24,950 nucleotides of DNA, from positions 1 through 24,950 of the forward strand of contig CAZGIW010000060.1 of the NCBI GenBank assembly GCA_964526285.1, in the 5' to 3' direction. Shown piece after piece: positions 1 to 6,994 of the stretch; the stretch's first letter is position 1, and each line of letters opens with the position of its first letter. This stretch comes from CAYMAZ01 sp964526285. Its GTDB lineage: Bacteria; Bacteroidota; Bacteroidia; Bacteroidales; DTU049. The notes beneath the pieces were generated by a model that ran no database searches, was not told where the DNA came from, and was given only the letters and a program-made list of their open reading frames with translations. A program made the translations under genes and the position numbers.

Positions 1-27
1 GAATTTGTGGCTAAAAAACGTGTCTTA

Positions 28-1152
28 TTATCCAATTTCCTTCCTGAAACACCTTTTGCGTTTGTGCTGGATGTTTTCATAGTTTTTCCAGTGTTCAATG
101 GCTTTGTGGTTGGTTTCAAAAATACCGGTGGTTTCAACCCAACGACCTTCGGCTCTCAGCATTTCTTTCTGAAGTTCAGAAATCAGCAGAGCTGAAATTC
201 CCTGTCCCTGCAGTTTGGGATTAATCCCTGTGAGCAGTAATTCATATCCCTGAGGATTTTTCAATGCTTTCATAATATGCCTGAATCCAAAGGGAAACAA
301 CTTGCCCTTTGTTTTCTGAAGCGCACGTGAAATGGTGGGCAAACATATGATAAATGCAACCATTTCGTCTTTGTCGTTCAAAATTACTTTCACAAAACGT
401 GGCACCAGAAAATTGGCATATTTTTTTGCATAAAACTCAATCAGTGCAGGTGGAAAAGGACTCACAAACGGCAGTTCATCAAATGCTTCGTTGAGCAAAC
501 TGAAAATTTTCGGAGTATATTTATTCATTTCCTTTTTTGATGTAAAAGAAATCACTTTCACCCCAAAACGTTTTTTAATCACTTCGTTCAGTCGCAATGC
601 CTTTTCAGGAACATCAGTAATTGTCAGCTTGAATTCCACCCAGTCAATTTCCTTTTCATAACCAAGTTGCTCAAGATGGTTTTTGTAGTAGTGCATATGA
701 TACACCGAACCCACAGCAGCCAAATGATCAAACCCTTCGATGAGCATGCCCTGATTATCAAGATTGTTGAATCCCAGTGGTCCCAGTACTTTTGTCATTC
801 CCCTTTCCTTTAGCCAGGCTTCGGCAGTGGAAAACAACACGCGACTCACTTCTTTGTCATCAATAAACTCAGCCCTCGAAAAACGACCAATTGGCTCACC
901 CATTTTCTCATTGTAAAGCCTGTTGATGATTGCTCCGATTCTTCCCACACAATCATTCCCCCTGTATGCCAGCCAAAATGATGCATCGCAAAATTCATAG
1001 GCAGGATTAGTATCCCTTTTCAGAGCTTTCATCTCATCAGCAATAATATATGGAACCCAATTGGGATTATTTTTATAAATCTGAAAGGGGAAACGCGCAA
1101 ATGTTTTGATTTGTTCCTGACTTGTCACCTCAACAATACGAATATCACCCAT
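28..1152 (-). CDS. GNAT-like N-acetyltransferase family protein
   Basis: A complete 374-residue protein. The C-terminal third contains the GNAT acetyl-CoA-binding signature Q-G-Q-G around residues 315-318, followed by a helix and the ETTGIFETNHKAIEHW segment typical of the end of the fold. The N-terminal half (F-P-x-x-I-Y-K-x-N-P-x-W-V-P) matches, from memory, a conserved Bacteroidota family of about 370 residues annotated only as acetyltransferase-like, so the substrate is unknown. There is no signal peptide, so it is probably cytoplasmic. A TAATTTTG -7 box lies 16 bp upstream of the ATG, which supports this start. The gene stands alone on the minus strand, with a repeat-rich gap upstream. 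The fold call is fairly secure; the reaction is not. Confidence 0.75.
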   Translation of the reverse strand: MGDIRIVEVTSQEQIKTFARFPFQIYKNNPNWVPYIIADEMKALKRDTNPAYEFCDASFWLAYRGNDCVGRIGAIINRLYNEKMGEPIGRFSRAEFIDDKEVSRVLFSTAEAWLKERGMTKVLGPLGFNNLDNQGMLIEGFDHLAAVGSVYHMHYYKNHLEQLGYEKEIDWVEFKLTITDVPEKALRLNEVIKKRFGVKVISFTSKKEMNKYTPKIFSLLNEAFDELPFVSPFPPALIEFYAKKYANFLVPRFVKVILNDKDEMVAFIICLPTISRALQKTKGKLFPFGFRHIMKALKNPQGYELLLTGINPKLQGQGISALLISELQKEMLRAEGRWVETTGIFETNHKAIEHWKNYENIQHKRKRCFRKEIG

Positions 1153-1168
1153 GGTTTGAATTTTTTTT

Positions 1169-1176
1169 CAAAATTA
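1169..1176 (-). promoter_or_regulatory. -7 promoter box (TAATTTTG)
   Basis: Exact match to the Bacteroidota sigma-ABfr -7 consensus TAnnTTTG, just upstream of the GNAT-like gene start. No convincing -33 TTTG was identified. Confidence 0.45.
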
Positions 1177-1303
1177 GTGTTTTTTTTTAATGTTATAGTC
1201 CGGCAAATTTTTATTTCTGTTTTGCATATTGACACTTTTTTAAACTAATCCAAAAGTAAAAAACTTAACTGTTTACCAAATGTAATTATCGCATTTTTAT
1301 AGC

Positions 1304-1640
1304 CAATTTATCACGATGTGACGAATTCTCAAATTTCCACGAATATATTATGCTAAGCAATACAAAAGGCTACTCTTTCAGAGCAAAGTCAACTTCGTTG
1401 TCTTTGATTTGTTCTGTTGCAATTGCTCCTGAGAATCCTTCTCGTCGCAATTTCAACAAAACAAACTAAGCCTTTTGTGTTGCCTGTATTTTGTGCAAAC
1501 ACGAAGAAGTGTCAAATAAACTTCTTTTGTAATTCGCAAGAACTTTTGTTCCTGCACAATATACTTTGTCACATCCCATAGGGATAAATTAGTGATAAAT
1601 TGCCCTTAGTGTCAATACTTTGTCACATAGTGATAAATTG
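1304..1640. repeat. 337-bp noncoding element bounded by inverted repeats
   Basis: The segment 1304-1327 begins CAATTTATCACGATGTGAC. The segment 1617-1640 is its reverse complement at 20 or 21 of 24 positions. A second, inner inverted pair at 1357-1371 (GCAATACAAAAGGCT) and 1469-1483 (AGCCTTTTGTGTTGC) differs at one base. A small hairpin (GCAAGAAC, loop TTTT, GTTCCTGC) sits near 1537-1556. No ORF of note lies inside. This looks like a MITE-like or degenerate mobile element, but no target duplication was identified. Confidence 0.45.
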
Positions 1641-1660
1641 AACTTTGTGGTTAAAAAAAA
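1544..1660. repeat. Dispersed repeat, copy 1 (paired with 8897-9145)
   Basis: The segments 1544-1572 and 1586-1660 recur almost identically at 8897-8925 and 9070-9143. In this copy the two halves are joined by a 13-bp palindrome (ATCCCATAGGGAT, 1573-1585). In the other copy they are separated by a 144-bp MITE-like element. Both copies lie just past the stop codon of a minus-strand gene. Within this copy TACTTTGTCACAT occurs twice and AGTGATAAATTG occurs twice. Confidence 0.75.
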
Positions 1661-2083
1661 CTAATTTCTCTTCATCTGCACATGAATATTCTTCTTTTCA
1701 CCGGCTTTAATATCTCCGTATGTAATTTGCAGCGTCGTATCAAGTGTTTGAAAACTGCCGTTGTTTTCGCCGTCAATGTCTTTAAATGACAGATTCAGTT
1801 TGTAATCATACATATAGATTTCTGCATCCATATAAAACCATCCATTCACATTGGAGAGAGAGGTTGCGCTCCCAAAGCTGTTCACCACATCAACCTCAAT
1901 CCCCGCAATTGCCTTAGCCGAATCCTGCGACACCACCGACCCTTCCACATTCATGAGTGCCACATCCTCAGGCGCACCATATTTGGTGGGACACCCCATA
2001 AACAAAGCAACACTGCCAATGCCCAGCATGCGCATGAGAAATTTGAGAAGACGGAAGCGGAGGGATGGGATCATGGGGAGCAA
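1661..2083 (-). CDS. Small putative lipoprotein (resembles radical SAM-associated lipoprotein family)
   Basis: 140 residues. A basic and hydrophobic N-terminus (RFRLLKFLMRMLGIGSVALFMGC) ends in a lipobox-like F-M-G-C with Cys31 as the likely lipidated residue, so it should be membrane-anchored. After it come G-x-P and a beta-rich domain (VEGSVVSQDSAKAIAGIEVDVV...) like CarboxypepD_reg-type folds. The leader R-L-L-K-F-L plus C-P-T-x-Y-G-A-P recalls the Bacteroidota 'radical SAM-associated putative lipoprotein' family, but no radical SAM partner lies next to it (rimO is far away and unrelated). It starts 17 bp after the HNH gene stop, so it may be co-transcribed. A second ATG at codon 4 is an alternative start. 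The family assignment comes from memory and is moderate. Confidence 0.6.
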   Translation of the reverse strand: MLPMIPSLRFRLLKFLMRMLGIGSVALFMGCPTKYGAPEDVALMNVEGSVVSQDSAKAIAGIEVDVVNSFGSATSLSNVNGWFYMDAEIYMYDYKLNLSFKDIDGENNGSFQTLDTTLQITYGDIKAGEKKNIHVQMKRN

Positions 2084-2100
2084 ATTTTTTGTATTAGTGA

Positions 2101-2823
2101 TTATTTAATAAAAACCTCATTAAAATGATACTCTAAAAAGTTTGTATCTGGCAAGAATTTTTCTGGAATTCTGATTTTTTGTTTGTCATAGGATAAAATA
2201 TACTTTTTTATTGCAGGCTGATCTGAATATTTTTCAATAGATTTTGATATTTTCACTTCGAAATCTGTAGTAACTGTAATATAGCCCTTATCAAACGCTT
2301 TGTCATGTAACGCATTTAAACAAAGGCCATTTCTTGGATTTAATCTTTCCTTTTCATTTTTACTCCAAGGTATTATGTGACTTGCAACTAATAAATCTGG
2401 GATATTGATTCCAGTAATGCAACATTTAGAATGATAGTTATTAAGAACCATAGTTCTGAAGACTGATTGATTAACTCGTGCTTGCACTTGTATAAGTTTA
2501 GTTTTCCCCTCAACGTGTTGAATGTCATCCAAATCTTCGCTGTATTTTATTTCTATGGTTGTTTTCTGTTTTTCCGCAAGAATCTGTTCACTAAGGAAAA
2601 CAAGCTCTTCTTGGTTTTTGTAAAACTCATCCCAAATTGGTCTTACTTGATTCATTCCACCTTTAAGACCTCCTATACCACGTGCCTGAAGATGAGGGTC
2701 GCAACTGGCAAAGTTCCCCAATCGCATCCCTATTGAGCTTGGAGTTCTACCCAAAAGATTAGCCAATTCAATAATCTCAGGGGTATGTTTATGCATTTTG
2801 CCAAAAGGCAGCTTCAAGTACAA
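2101..2823 (-). CDS. HNH endonuclease (HNH_2-like restriction/defence nuclease), start codon uncertain
   Basis: 240 residues from a TTG at 2821-2823. The nuclease motif is intact: C-C-I-T-G near 134-138, ASHI with His149, PRNGLCLN with Asn165 and Asn170, and H-D-x-x-F-D with His173. This is the pattern of HNH_2 proteins annotated as HNH restriction endonucleases. The N-terminus (PEIIELANLLGRTPSSIGMRLGNFAS) looks like a helix-turn-helix-type DNA-binding segment. The frame stays open upstream to 2871 and encodes SKNLWSREELILAFN, which is typical family sequence, so the TTG is probably not the ancestral start. The codon at the expected ATG position (2869-2871) is ATA, right after an in-frame TAG. 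A TATATTTG promoter box lies at 2964-2971. It is either expressed from TTG or recently damaged. It neighbours the R-M cassette, which fits a defence island. Confidence 0.8.
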   Translation of the reverse strand: MYLKLPFGKMHKHTPEIIELANLLGRTPSSIGMRLGNFASCDPHLQARGIGGLKGGMNQVRPIWDEFYKNQEELVFLSEQILAEKQKTTIEIKYSEDLDDIQHVEGKTKLIQVQARVNQSVFRTMVLNNYHSKCCITGINIPDLLVASHIIPWSKNEKERLNPRNGLCLNALHDKAFDKGYITVTTDFEVKISKSIEKYSDQPAIKKYILSYDKQKIRIPEKFLPDTNFLEYHFNEVFIK

Positions 2824-2954
2824 ATTGAAGGCTAAAATTAGTTCTTCTCGTGACCAAAGGTTTTTAGATATCTAGTGAAATTTTATATTTGTCAACTTCT
2901 TTTATCCATATAGAATCATTCAGAATTGTTTCGTATGGATTCTTCTAATTATCT

Positions 2955-2975
2955 CCCACACCACAAATATACAAA
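2955..2975. repeat. Direct repeat flanking the R-M cassette, left copy
   Basis: The 21-bp segment containing CCACAAATATACAAA matches 6750-6770 at 20 of 21 positions, and looser similarity continues for about 50 bp to the right of both copies. The copies bracket the methyltransferase-endonuclease pair. The left copy also holds the minus-strand promoter box of the HNH gene. Confidence 0.5.
2964..2971 (-). promoter_or_regulatory. -7 promoter box (TATATTTG)
   Basis: Exact TAnnTTTG match on the minus strand, 92 bp upstream of the expected HNH start position. It lies inside the left cassette-flanking repeat. Confidence 0.4.
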
Positions 2976-3078
2976 CTTTTCTCAAAACCTATAAAAACCC
3001 GCACTCTCCTCCTGCAATTTAATCAATCGCAAGTTTGTTTCTTGCTACGTTTATTCAATCTTTGTCATTTTTTCTAAT

Positions 3079-3255
3079 TTACTTTGGTTTTTTTTCGAAT
3101 AAATCTTCATAATCCTCTTCAGTGCATTTGCCATCTTCTATTCTCTTCTCTAGAGAGAAAACTATAATGTACGGTTATGTTGTTTTTTCACCATCTTCGT
3201 CAAATTCAAAAACAACTGTTTCTGCCCATTCATATAAATGAGTTATCAGGCCGTG
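3079..3255 (-). pseudogene. Remnant of a small acidic protein gene
   Basis: On the minus strand one frame reads LYEWAETVVFEFDEDGEKTT, then a TAA at 3175-3177. It continues in the same frame as PYIIVFSLEKRIEDGKC and TEEDYEDLFEKKPK to a TAA at 3079-3081. The charged, codon-like composition on both sides of the internal stop suggests a former coding sequence with one nonsense change. No credible start codon precedes it, and the sequence upstream (towards 3282) no longer looks coding. I do not recognise the family. It fills most of the 480-bp gap before the methyltransferase. Confidence 0.35.
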
Positions 3256-3310
3256 TAAAAAGCAAACACACAATAGAAAAAATTAATAAAAATGATCAGA
3301 TATTCGAAAA

Positions 3311-3348
3311 TTGTCCGTAATTTTGTCCGTGTACGCAAAACCGTCCGG
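3311..3348 (+). promoter_or_regulatory. TTGTCCGT direct repeats overlapping a -7 box upstream of the methyltransferase
   Basis: TTGTCCGT occurs at 3311-3318 and 3323-3330 (12-bp period), and a related CCGTCCGG occurs at 3341-3348, five bases before the ATG. A TAATTTTG -7 box (3318-3325) lies between and across the repeats, so a protein bound there would block transcription. The gene's own Arm-type DNA-binding domain is the obvious candidate ligand, but that is inference. Confidence 0.5.
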
Positions 3349-3352
3349 AATT

Positions 3353-5560
3353 ATGGCAACAATTAATTTTTATCTCGACAAACCAGACAAGAAAGGGCTT
3401 GCTCCTATTCACTTAAGGATTAACTGTTCTGGGAAACAAATTAAGTTGACGACTGGGCAAAAAATTGACCCAGAACTCTTTGATAAAAAGAAACAAAGAG
3501 TTATAGGGATTACAAATGAAGCGATTGAGACAAATCACTATTTGAATTTTCTCAATGAACGAGCAAACGATCTATTACATCATTCAAACAAAAAAACGTT
3601 TTCACAAGAAGAAATCAAAGATATTCTCAATCAACATATTGACGGGTATAGAGAAAATCACACAATCAATATTGTAAAGGAACAAATTTCACTATACGGT
3701 AAACCTTTTACTTTCATTGACTTATTTGCTGGTGCAGGTGGTTTTAGTGAAGGCTTTTTACAAGCAGAAGTTAATAATAAATTCTTCGACTTCATTGCAG
3801 CAAGCGACATAAATGAAAATTGCGAACTCACTCACATAGTAAGATATAATCACCAACTTGGGTTGAATGCGGAATTTTTGAAACAAGACATCACAGAACC
3901 TGATTTTTTAGACAACCTTTTACAAAAGATAGGTAACAAAAAAATTGATGTGGTTTGTGGAGGACCGCCTTGCCAGAGTTTCAGTCTAGCAGGAAAAAGA
4001 AAGAAGTTTGATAAAAAAGATGATTTATTCTCACACTACCTCGAAGTAATTAAAATTTTACAACCAAAGTATTTTGTAATGGAGAATGTAAAAGGTATTC
4101 TTACAAAGGAAAATGGAAAAATCAAGGATTTAATCATTCAAGAAATTAATTCAATAGTTGATACAAAAGAAATTCCTGTATTAGTCTCATTTATTAGAAA
4201 AATGAAGTCTGAAAAGAACAGCTTTTTACTTGAAAGTATTGTGAAAAGAGTTGAAATTGAAAAACTAAGGGATGCAGAAATAGATAGAGGCAGAGAAGAG
4301 TTTATTCAATTTGTAGATAATAGATTCAAACAACTGACACCCAAAATCGCTGACTATAAAACCAGTAAAACAGATTCACGAATTAATACAATTAGACACG
4401 GGTTCAATATTCTTGCTCGAACAAAAGAATGGGAAAAACTAAAACGGGACATTATTAAAGAAAAAGACTACTGCAATATTGATAGTGATTCATTTGTTGA
4501 AACTATCACGGCTTTTTTAACACATATCGGTTCTGAAAATGTAATTGAACAGATTGAGCTTTCATTTAAGGAGTTAGAAGTTCCTTCCGAATATAAAAAA
4601 GATTGTTCTGACATAATAACAACTCTTAAAATTTACACGAATTCTTTTGATGAAACAGTAGATGTCCTATTGAGCCTATGTTCGGAAAAAGAAAAATCAG
4701 AACTCAATAAAATTTTGGACAACATTAGACTTTACAAAATTGAAAACCCATTTGTAGCAAATGCTTCAAATTATGGTGTTCCGCAAAATCGAGAACGGGT
4801 GCTTTTTATTGGATGTAGAAAAGACCAGAAATTTATTTCAGAAATACCACCTACCGTTAAGGGAAATGAAAAAGTAACAATTTTTGAAGCTTTATACGAT
4901 CTTGATTTTATTGGCAATAATCAAGAAGCTCACCACTATGAATTCGTTGATATTTCAAAACAATTCAATGGTACAGCAGAAAAAATGAAAAGCTTCTTGA
5001 AGAAAAGGACAATTGACGGCAAGGAAAATTCAAAAACCGGAAAATCATTTGCAGAATGGTCAAGAGAAGGTCGGTTAATTGCAAGGTATCAACCTAAAAC
5101 AAAACCTTTCTATGTAAGAAATTTTGAAGGACTTCAAAAGGGTGAAAAATATTTTGACATTCTAAACAACCACAAAACAAGCAACCAAAATGATGATGTA
5201 ATCAAACGTTTAGAAATTATCCTGAGAAATGGCGATTATAAAATGGCACAATGTGAAATAGATGAATATGGATTGACTTCAAACAAAAGAAATTATAATG
5301 TATTGAAGCCTGATGAACAAAGTTCAACTATTATGACAATCCCTGATGACTATGTCCATTATAATTCACCTAGAGCTTTGACGGTGCGTGAAATGGCAAG
5401 GCTTCAATCGTTTGATGATTCATTTGTTTTTCAAGGAAAGCGTTCAACCGGTGGCAACAATAGAAAAACTGAAGTACCACAATATACTTTAGTTGGAAAT
5501 GCTGTTCCACCATTAATGGCAAGAGCTATTGCAATGGAAATTTTAAAAAATATTAAATGA
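3353..5560 (+). CDS. DNA (cytosine-5) methyltransferase with N-terminal integrase-type Arm DNA-binding domain
   Basis: 735 residues from the ATG at 3353. An in-frame TTG at 3311 is rejected because it lies upstream of the predicted transcription start. Residues 1-50 (ATINFYLDKPDKKGLAPIHL, then TGQKIDPELFDKKKQRV) match the Arm DNA-binding domain that opens Bacteroidota tyrosine recombinases, followed by an N-Y/H-L-N helical segment to about residue 100. All C5-methyltransferase landmarks follow: motif I FIDLFAGAGGF from 121, motif IV GGPPCQS with catalytic Cys207, motif VI MENV with Glu244, motif VIII QNRERVLFIG from 478, motif IX REMARLQ near 680, and motif X GNAVPP near 716. The gap from VI to VIII is about 234 residues against about 44 in M.HhaI, so there is a ~190-residue helical insertion. 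The stop overlaps the endonuclease start (ATGA). It should protect the host from the partner endonuclease by forming 5-methylcytosine in its site. No integrase catalytic domain is present. Confidence 0.93.
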   Translation: MATINFYLDKPDKKGLAPIHLRINCSGKQIKLTTGQKIDPELFDKKKQRVIGITNEAIETNHYLNFLNERANDLLHHSNKKTFSQEEIKDILNQHIDGYRENHTINIVKEQISLYGKPFTFIDLFAGAGGFSEGFLQAEVNNKFFDFIAASDINENCELTHIVRYNHQLGLNAEFLKQDITEPDFLDNLLQKIGNKKIDVVCGGPPCQSFSLAGKRKKFDKKDDLFSHYLEVIKILQPKYFVMENVKGILTKENGKIKDLIIQEINSIVDTKEIPVLVSFIRKMKSEKNSFLLESIVKRVEIEKLRDAEIDRGREEFIQFVDNRFKQLTPKIADYKTSKTDSRINTIRHGFNILARTKEWEKLKRDIIKEKDYCNIDSDSFVETITAFLTHIGSENVIEQIELSFKELEVPSEYKKDCSDIITTLKIYTNSFDETVDVLLSLCSEKEKSELNKILDNIRLYKIENPFVANASNYGVPQNRERVLFIGCRKDQKFISEIPPTVKGNEKVTIFEALYDLDFIGNNQEAHHYEFVDISKQFNGTAEKMKSFLKKRTIDGKENSKTGKSFAEWSREGRLIARYQPKTKPFYVRNFEGLQKGEKYFDILNNHKTSNQNDDVIKRLEIILRNGDYKMAQCEIDEYGLTSNKRNYNVLKPDEQSSTIMTIPDDYVHYNSPRALTVREMARLQSFDDSFVFQGKRSTGGNNRKTEVPQYTLVGNAVPPLMARAIAMEILKNIK

Positions 5561-6735
5561 GAGTACTTACACCAGCGGAGCAAACAAAAATTAAATTACT
5601 GACTAAAAATCAAGTTTCTCTTTCACTAATCGAGCCAACAGAAACAGGATTAAAGAAATCTATAATGGATGCTACTGGTTCAGTACGTAGCTTTTTGAAA
5701 GACAATAATATTCACGATTACGATATTCAAAGACAAGGTCCTGAAAACAAAATTCAAATTGATGCCATCATTTACCAAGACTTTCAAGTAATTAAATCAA
5801 CCGCTTCATTGTATAGACCTCAAACCAAAAAGGGAGACCCTAGAATTTGGTTTTCAGGGCTTACCAAAATTGCAAATCCTAACGATTTGATTACCCTTGT
5901 TTTTTATTCGGGCTCTTTTCACATTTTCAATTTAACGCAATTGAATGTAGAAGCATTACTGACATCAAATCTTGTTAATCCATTAAAAGACCTGATTACT
6001 GAAATTAGTGTTAAAGCCAATGAAATAGCATTTGAATTATTGGCTATGTTGAGAAAAGTTGCCAGTGCGGGCCCAATTCCATCAATGGTTGCGGCAGATA
6101 CTTCTGTCGGGAGAACTTTAGAGAAAACCTTGGGAATTGACATCAATTCATCCAAACAACCTGACTACAAAGGGATAGAATTAAAATCATTTCGAAGTAG
6201 TCGAACAAATAGAAAGAACTTATTTGCTCAAGTACCAGAGTGGTCATTGAGTAAATTCAAAAGTTCAGCAGAAATTTTAGATGCTTTTGGGTACTATAGA
6301 GAAGACGATTTCAAACTTTATTGTACCGTTTCGGCAATCACGAGAAACTCTCAAGGTTTAGCCTTGAGACTTGAATCAGACATAAAACAGCTCATAGAAA
6401 ATTCAAACAATCCCGAAATTGGAGATTTTGCAGTTTGGACTTTAAATACATTGCATAATAGACTATTAGAAAAGCATAAAGAAACATTCTGGGTTGAAGC
6501 AACAAGCACCTATATTGATGGACTTGAGCATTTTCAATATTCAGTTGTGGAACATACAAAAAAACCTATAACATCACAATTTGACATTCTGGTCGACCAA
6601 GGAATAATCACACTGGATCATTTGATAAAGAGAAATTCAAACGGGAAAGTAGTTGAAAAAGGACCAATATTTAAAATTAAACCTAAAGGACTTGATTTAC
6701 TATTTCCACCTAGTGAAAAATATAATTTGATATAA
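5557..6735 (+). CDS. Type II restriction endonuclease, MvaI/BcnI family
   Basis: 392 residues, starting inside the ATGA shared with the methyltransferase stop, so translation is coupled. The catalytic signature is Glu189 (RTLEKTLGI), Asp203, Glu208 and Lys210 in PDYKGIELKSF. The spacing (14, 5, 2) equals that of the active site I recall for MvaI (Glu36, Asp50, Glu55, Lys57). MvaI and BcnI cut CCWGG and CCSGG and are monomers of about 240 residues. This protein has roughly 165 extra N-terminal residues before the nuclease core, beginning with a helical segment and a beta-rich part containing FYSGSFHIFNLTQL. The recognition site is probably a CCNGG-type sequence, but that is inference. The gene is intact and directly paired with a C5 methyltransferase, making a complete type II R-M system. 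Confidence 0.88.
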   Translation: MRVLTPAEQTKIKLLTKNQVSLSLIEPTETGLKKSIMDATGSVRSFLKDNNIHDYDIQRQGPENKIQIDAIIYQDFQVIKSTASLYRPQTKKGDPRIWFSGLTKIANPNDLITLVFYSGSFHIFNLTQLNVEALLTSNLVNPLKDLITEISVKANEIAFELLAMLRKVASAGPIPSMVAADTSVGRTLEKTLGIDINSSKQPDYKGIELKSFRSSRTNRKNLFAQVPEWSLSKFKSSAEILDAFGYYREDDFKLYCTVSAITRNSQGLALRLESDIKQLIENSNNPEIGDFAVWTLNTLHNRLLEKHKETFWVEATSTYIDGLEHFQYSVVEHTKKPITSQFDILVDQGIITLDHLIKRNSNGKVVEKGPIFKIKPKGLDLLFPPSEKYNLI

Positions 6736-6749
6736 TTCACCAACGCTTC

Positions 6750-6770
6750 CCCACCCCACAAATATACAAA
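6750..6770. repeat. Direct repeat flanking the R-M cassette, right copy
   Basis: It matches 2955-2975 at 20 of 21 positions and starts 15 bp after the endonuclease stop. It carries the same minus-strand TATATTTG box, but with no gene to drive here, so it looks like a vestigial duplicate of the left flank. Confidence 0.5.
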
Positions 6771-6905
6771 TTTCTAAAAAACCCCCACAAAAATTTCCGC
6801 CCCCTTCCAATTGATTCCTCCATAAACCATCTGCAAATTTTTGTTTTTTTTGTTGGGTTTATGTGTCCGAGTAACTCGCTAATTATCAGTTTTCTAAAAA
6901 CATAT

Positions 6906-6992
6906 TGTCGGAAAGTCGGGGCATGATTCATAAATTCCTGTCGGAAAGTCGGGGCATGAATTGCAAAAAGCTGTCGGAAAGTCAGGGCATGA
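6906..6992. repeat. 33-bp-period repeat array, left arm (3 units)
   Basis: Three 21-bp units begin at 6906, 6939 and 6972. Their first 20 bases are TGTCGGAAAGTCRGGGCATG. They are separated by 12-bp spacers TTCATAAATTCC and ATTGCAAAAAGC. The array stops 2 bp before the AAA ATPase stop codon. The segment 6906-6988 equals 8376-8458 at 82 of 83 positions, in the same orientation. Confidence 0.9.
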
Positions 6993-6994
6993 AC

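Noticed and set aside
3311..3352. Upstream TTG start for the methyltransferase
   Set aside because: It lies upstream of the -7 box and within the TTGTCCGT repeats; the ATG at 3353 starts directly at the conserved Arm-domain sequence ATINFYL.
6737..6931. Small minus-strand ORF after the endonuclease gene
   Set aside because: Low-complexity, biased translation with no family features; it overlaps the cassette-flanking repeat and the first array unit.
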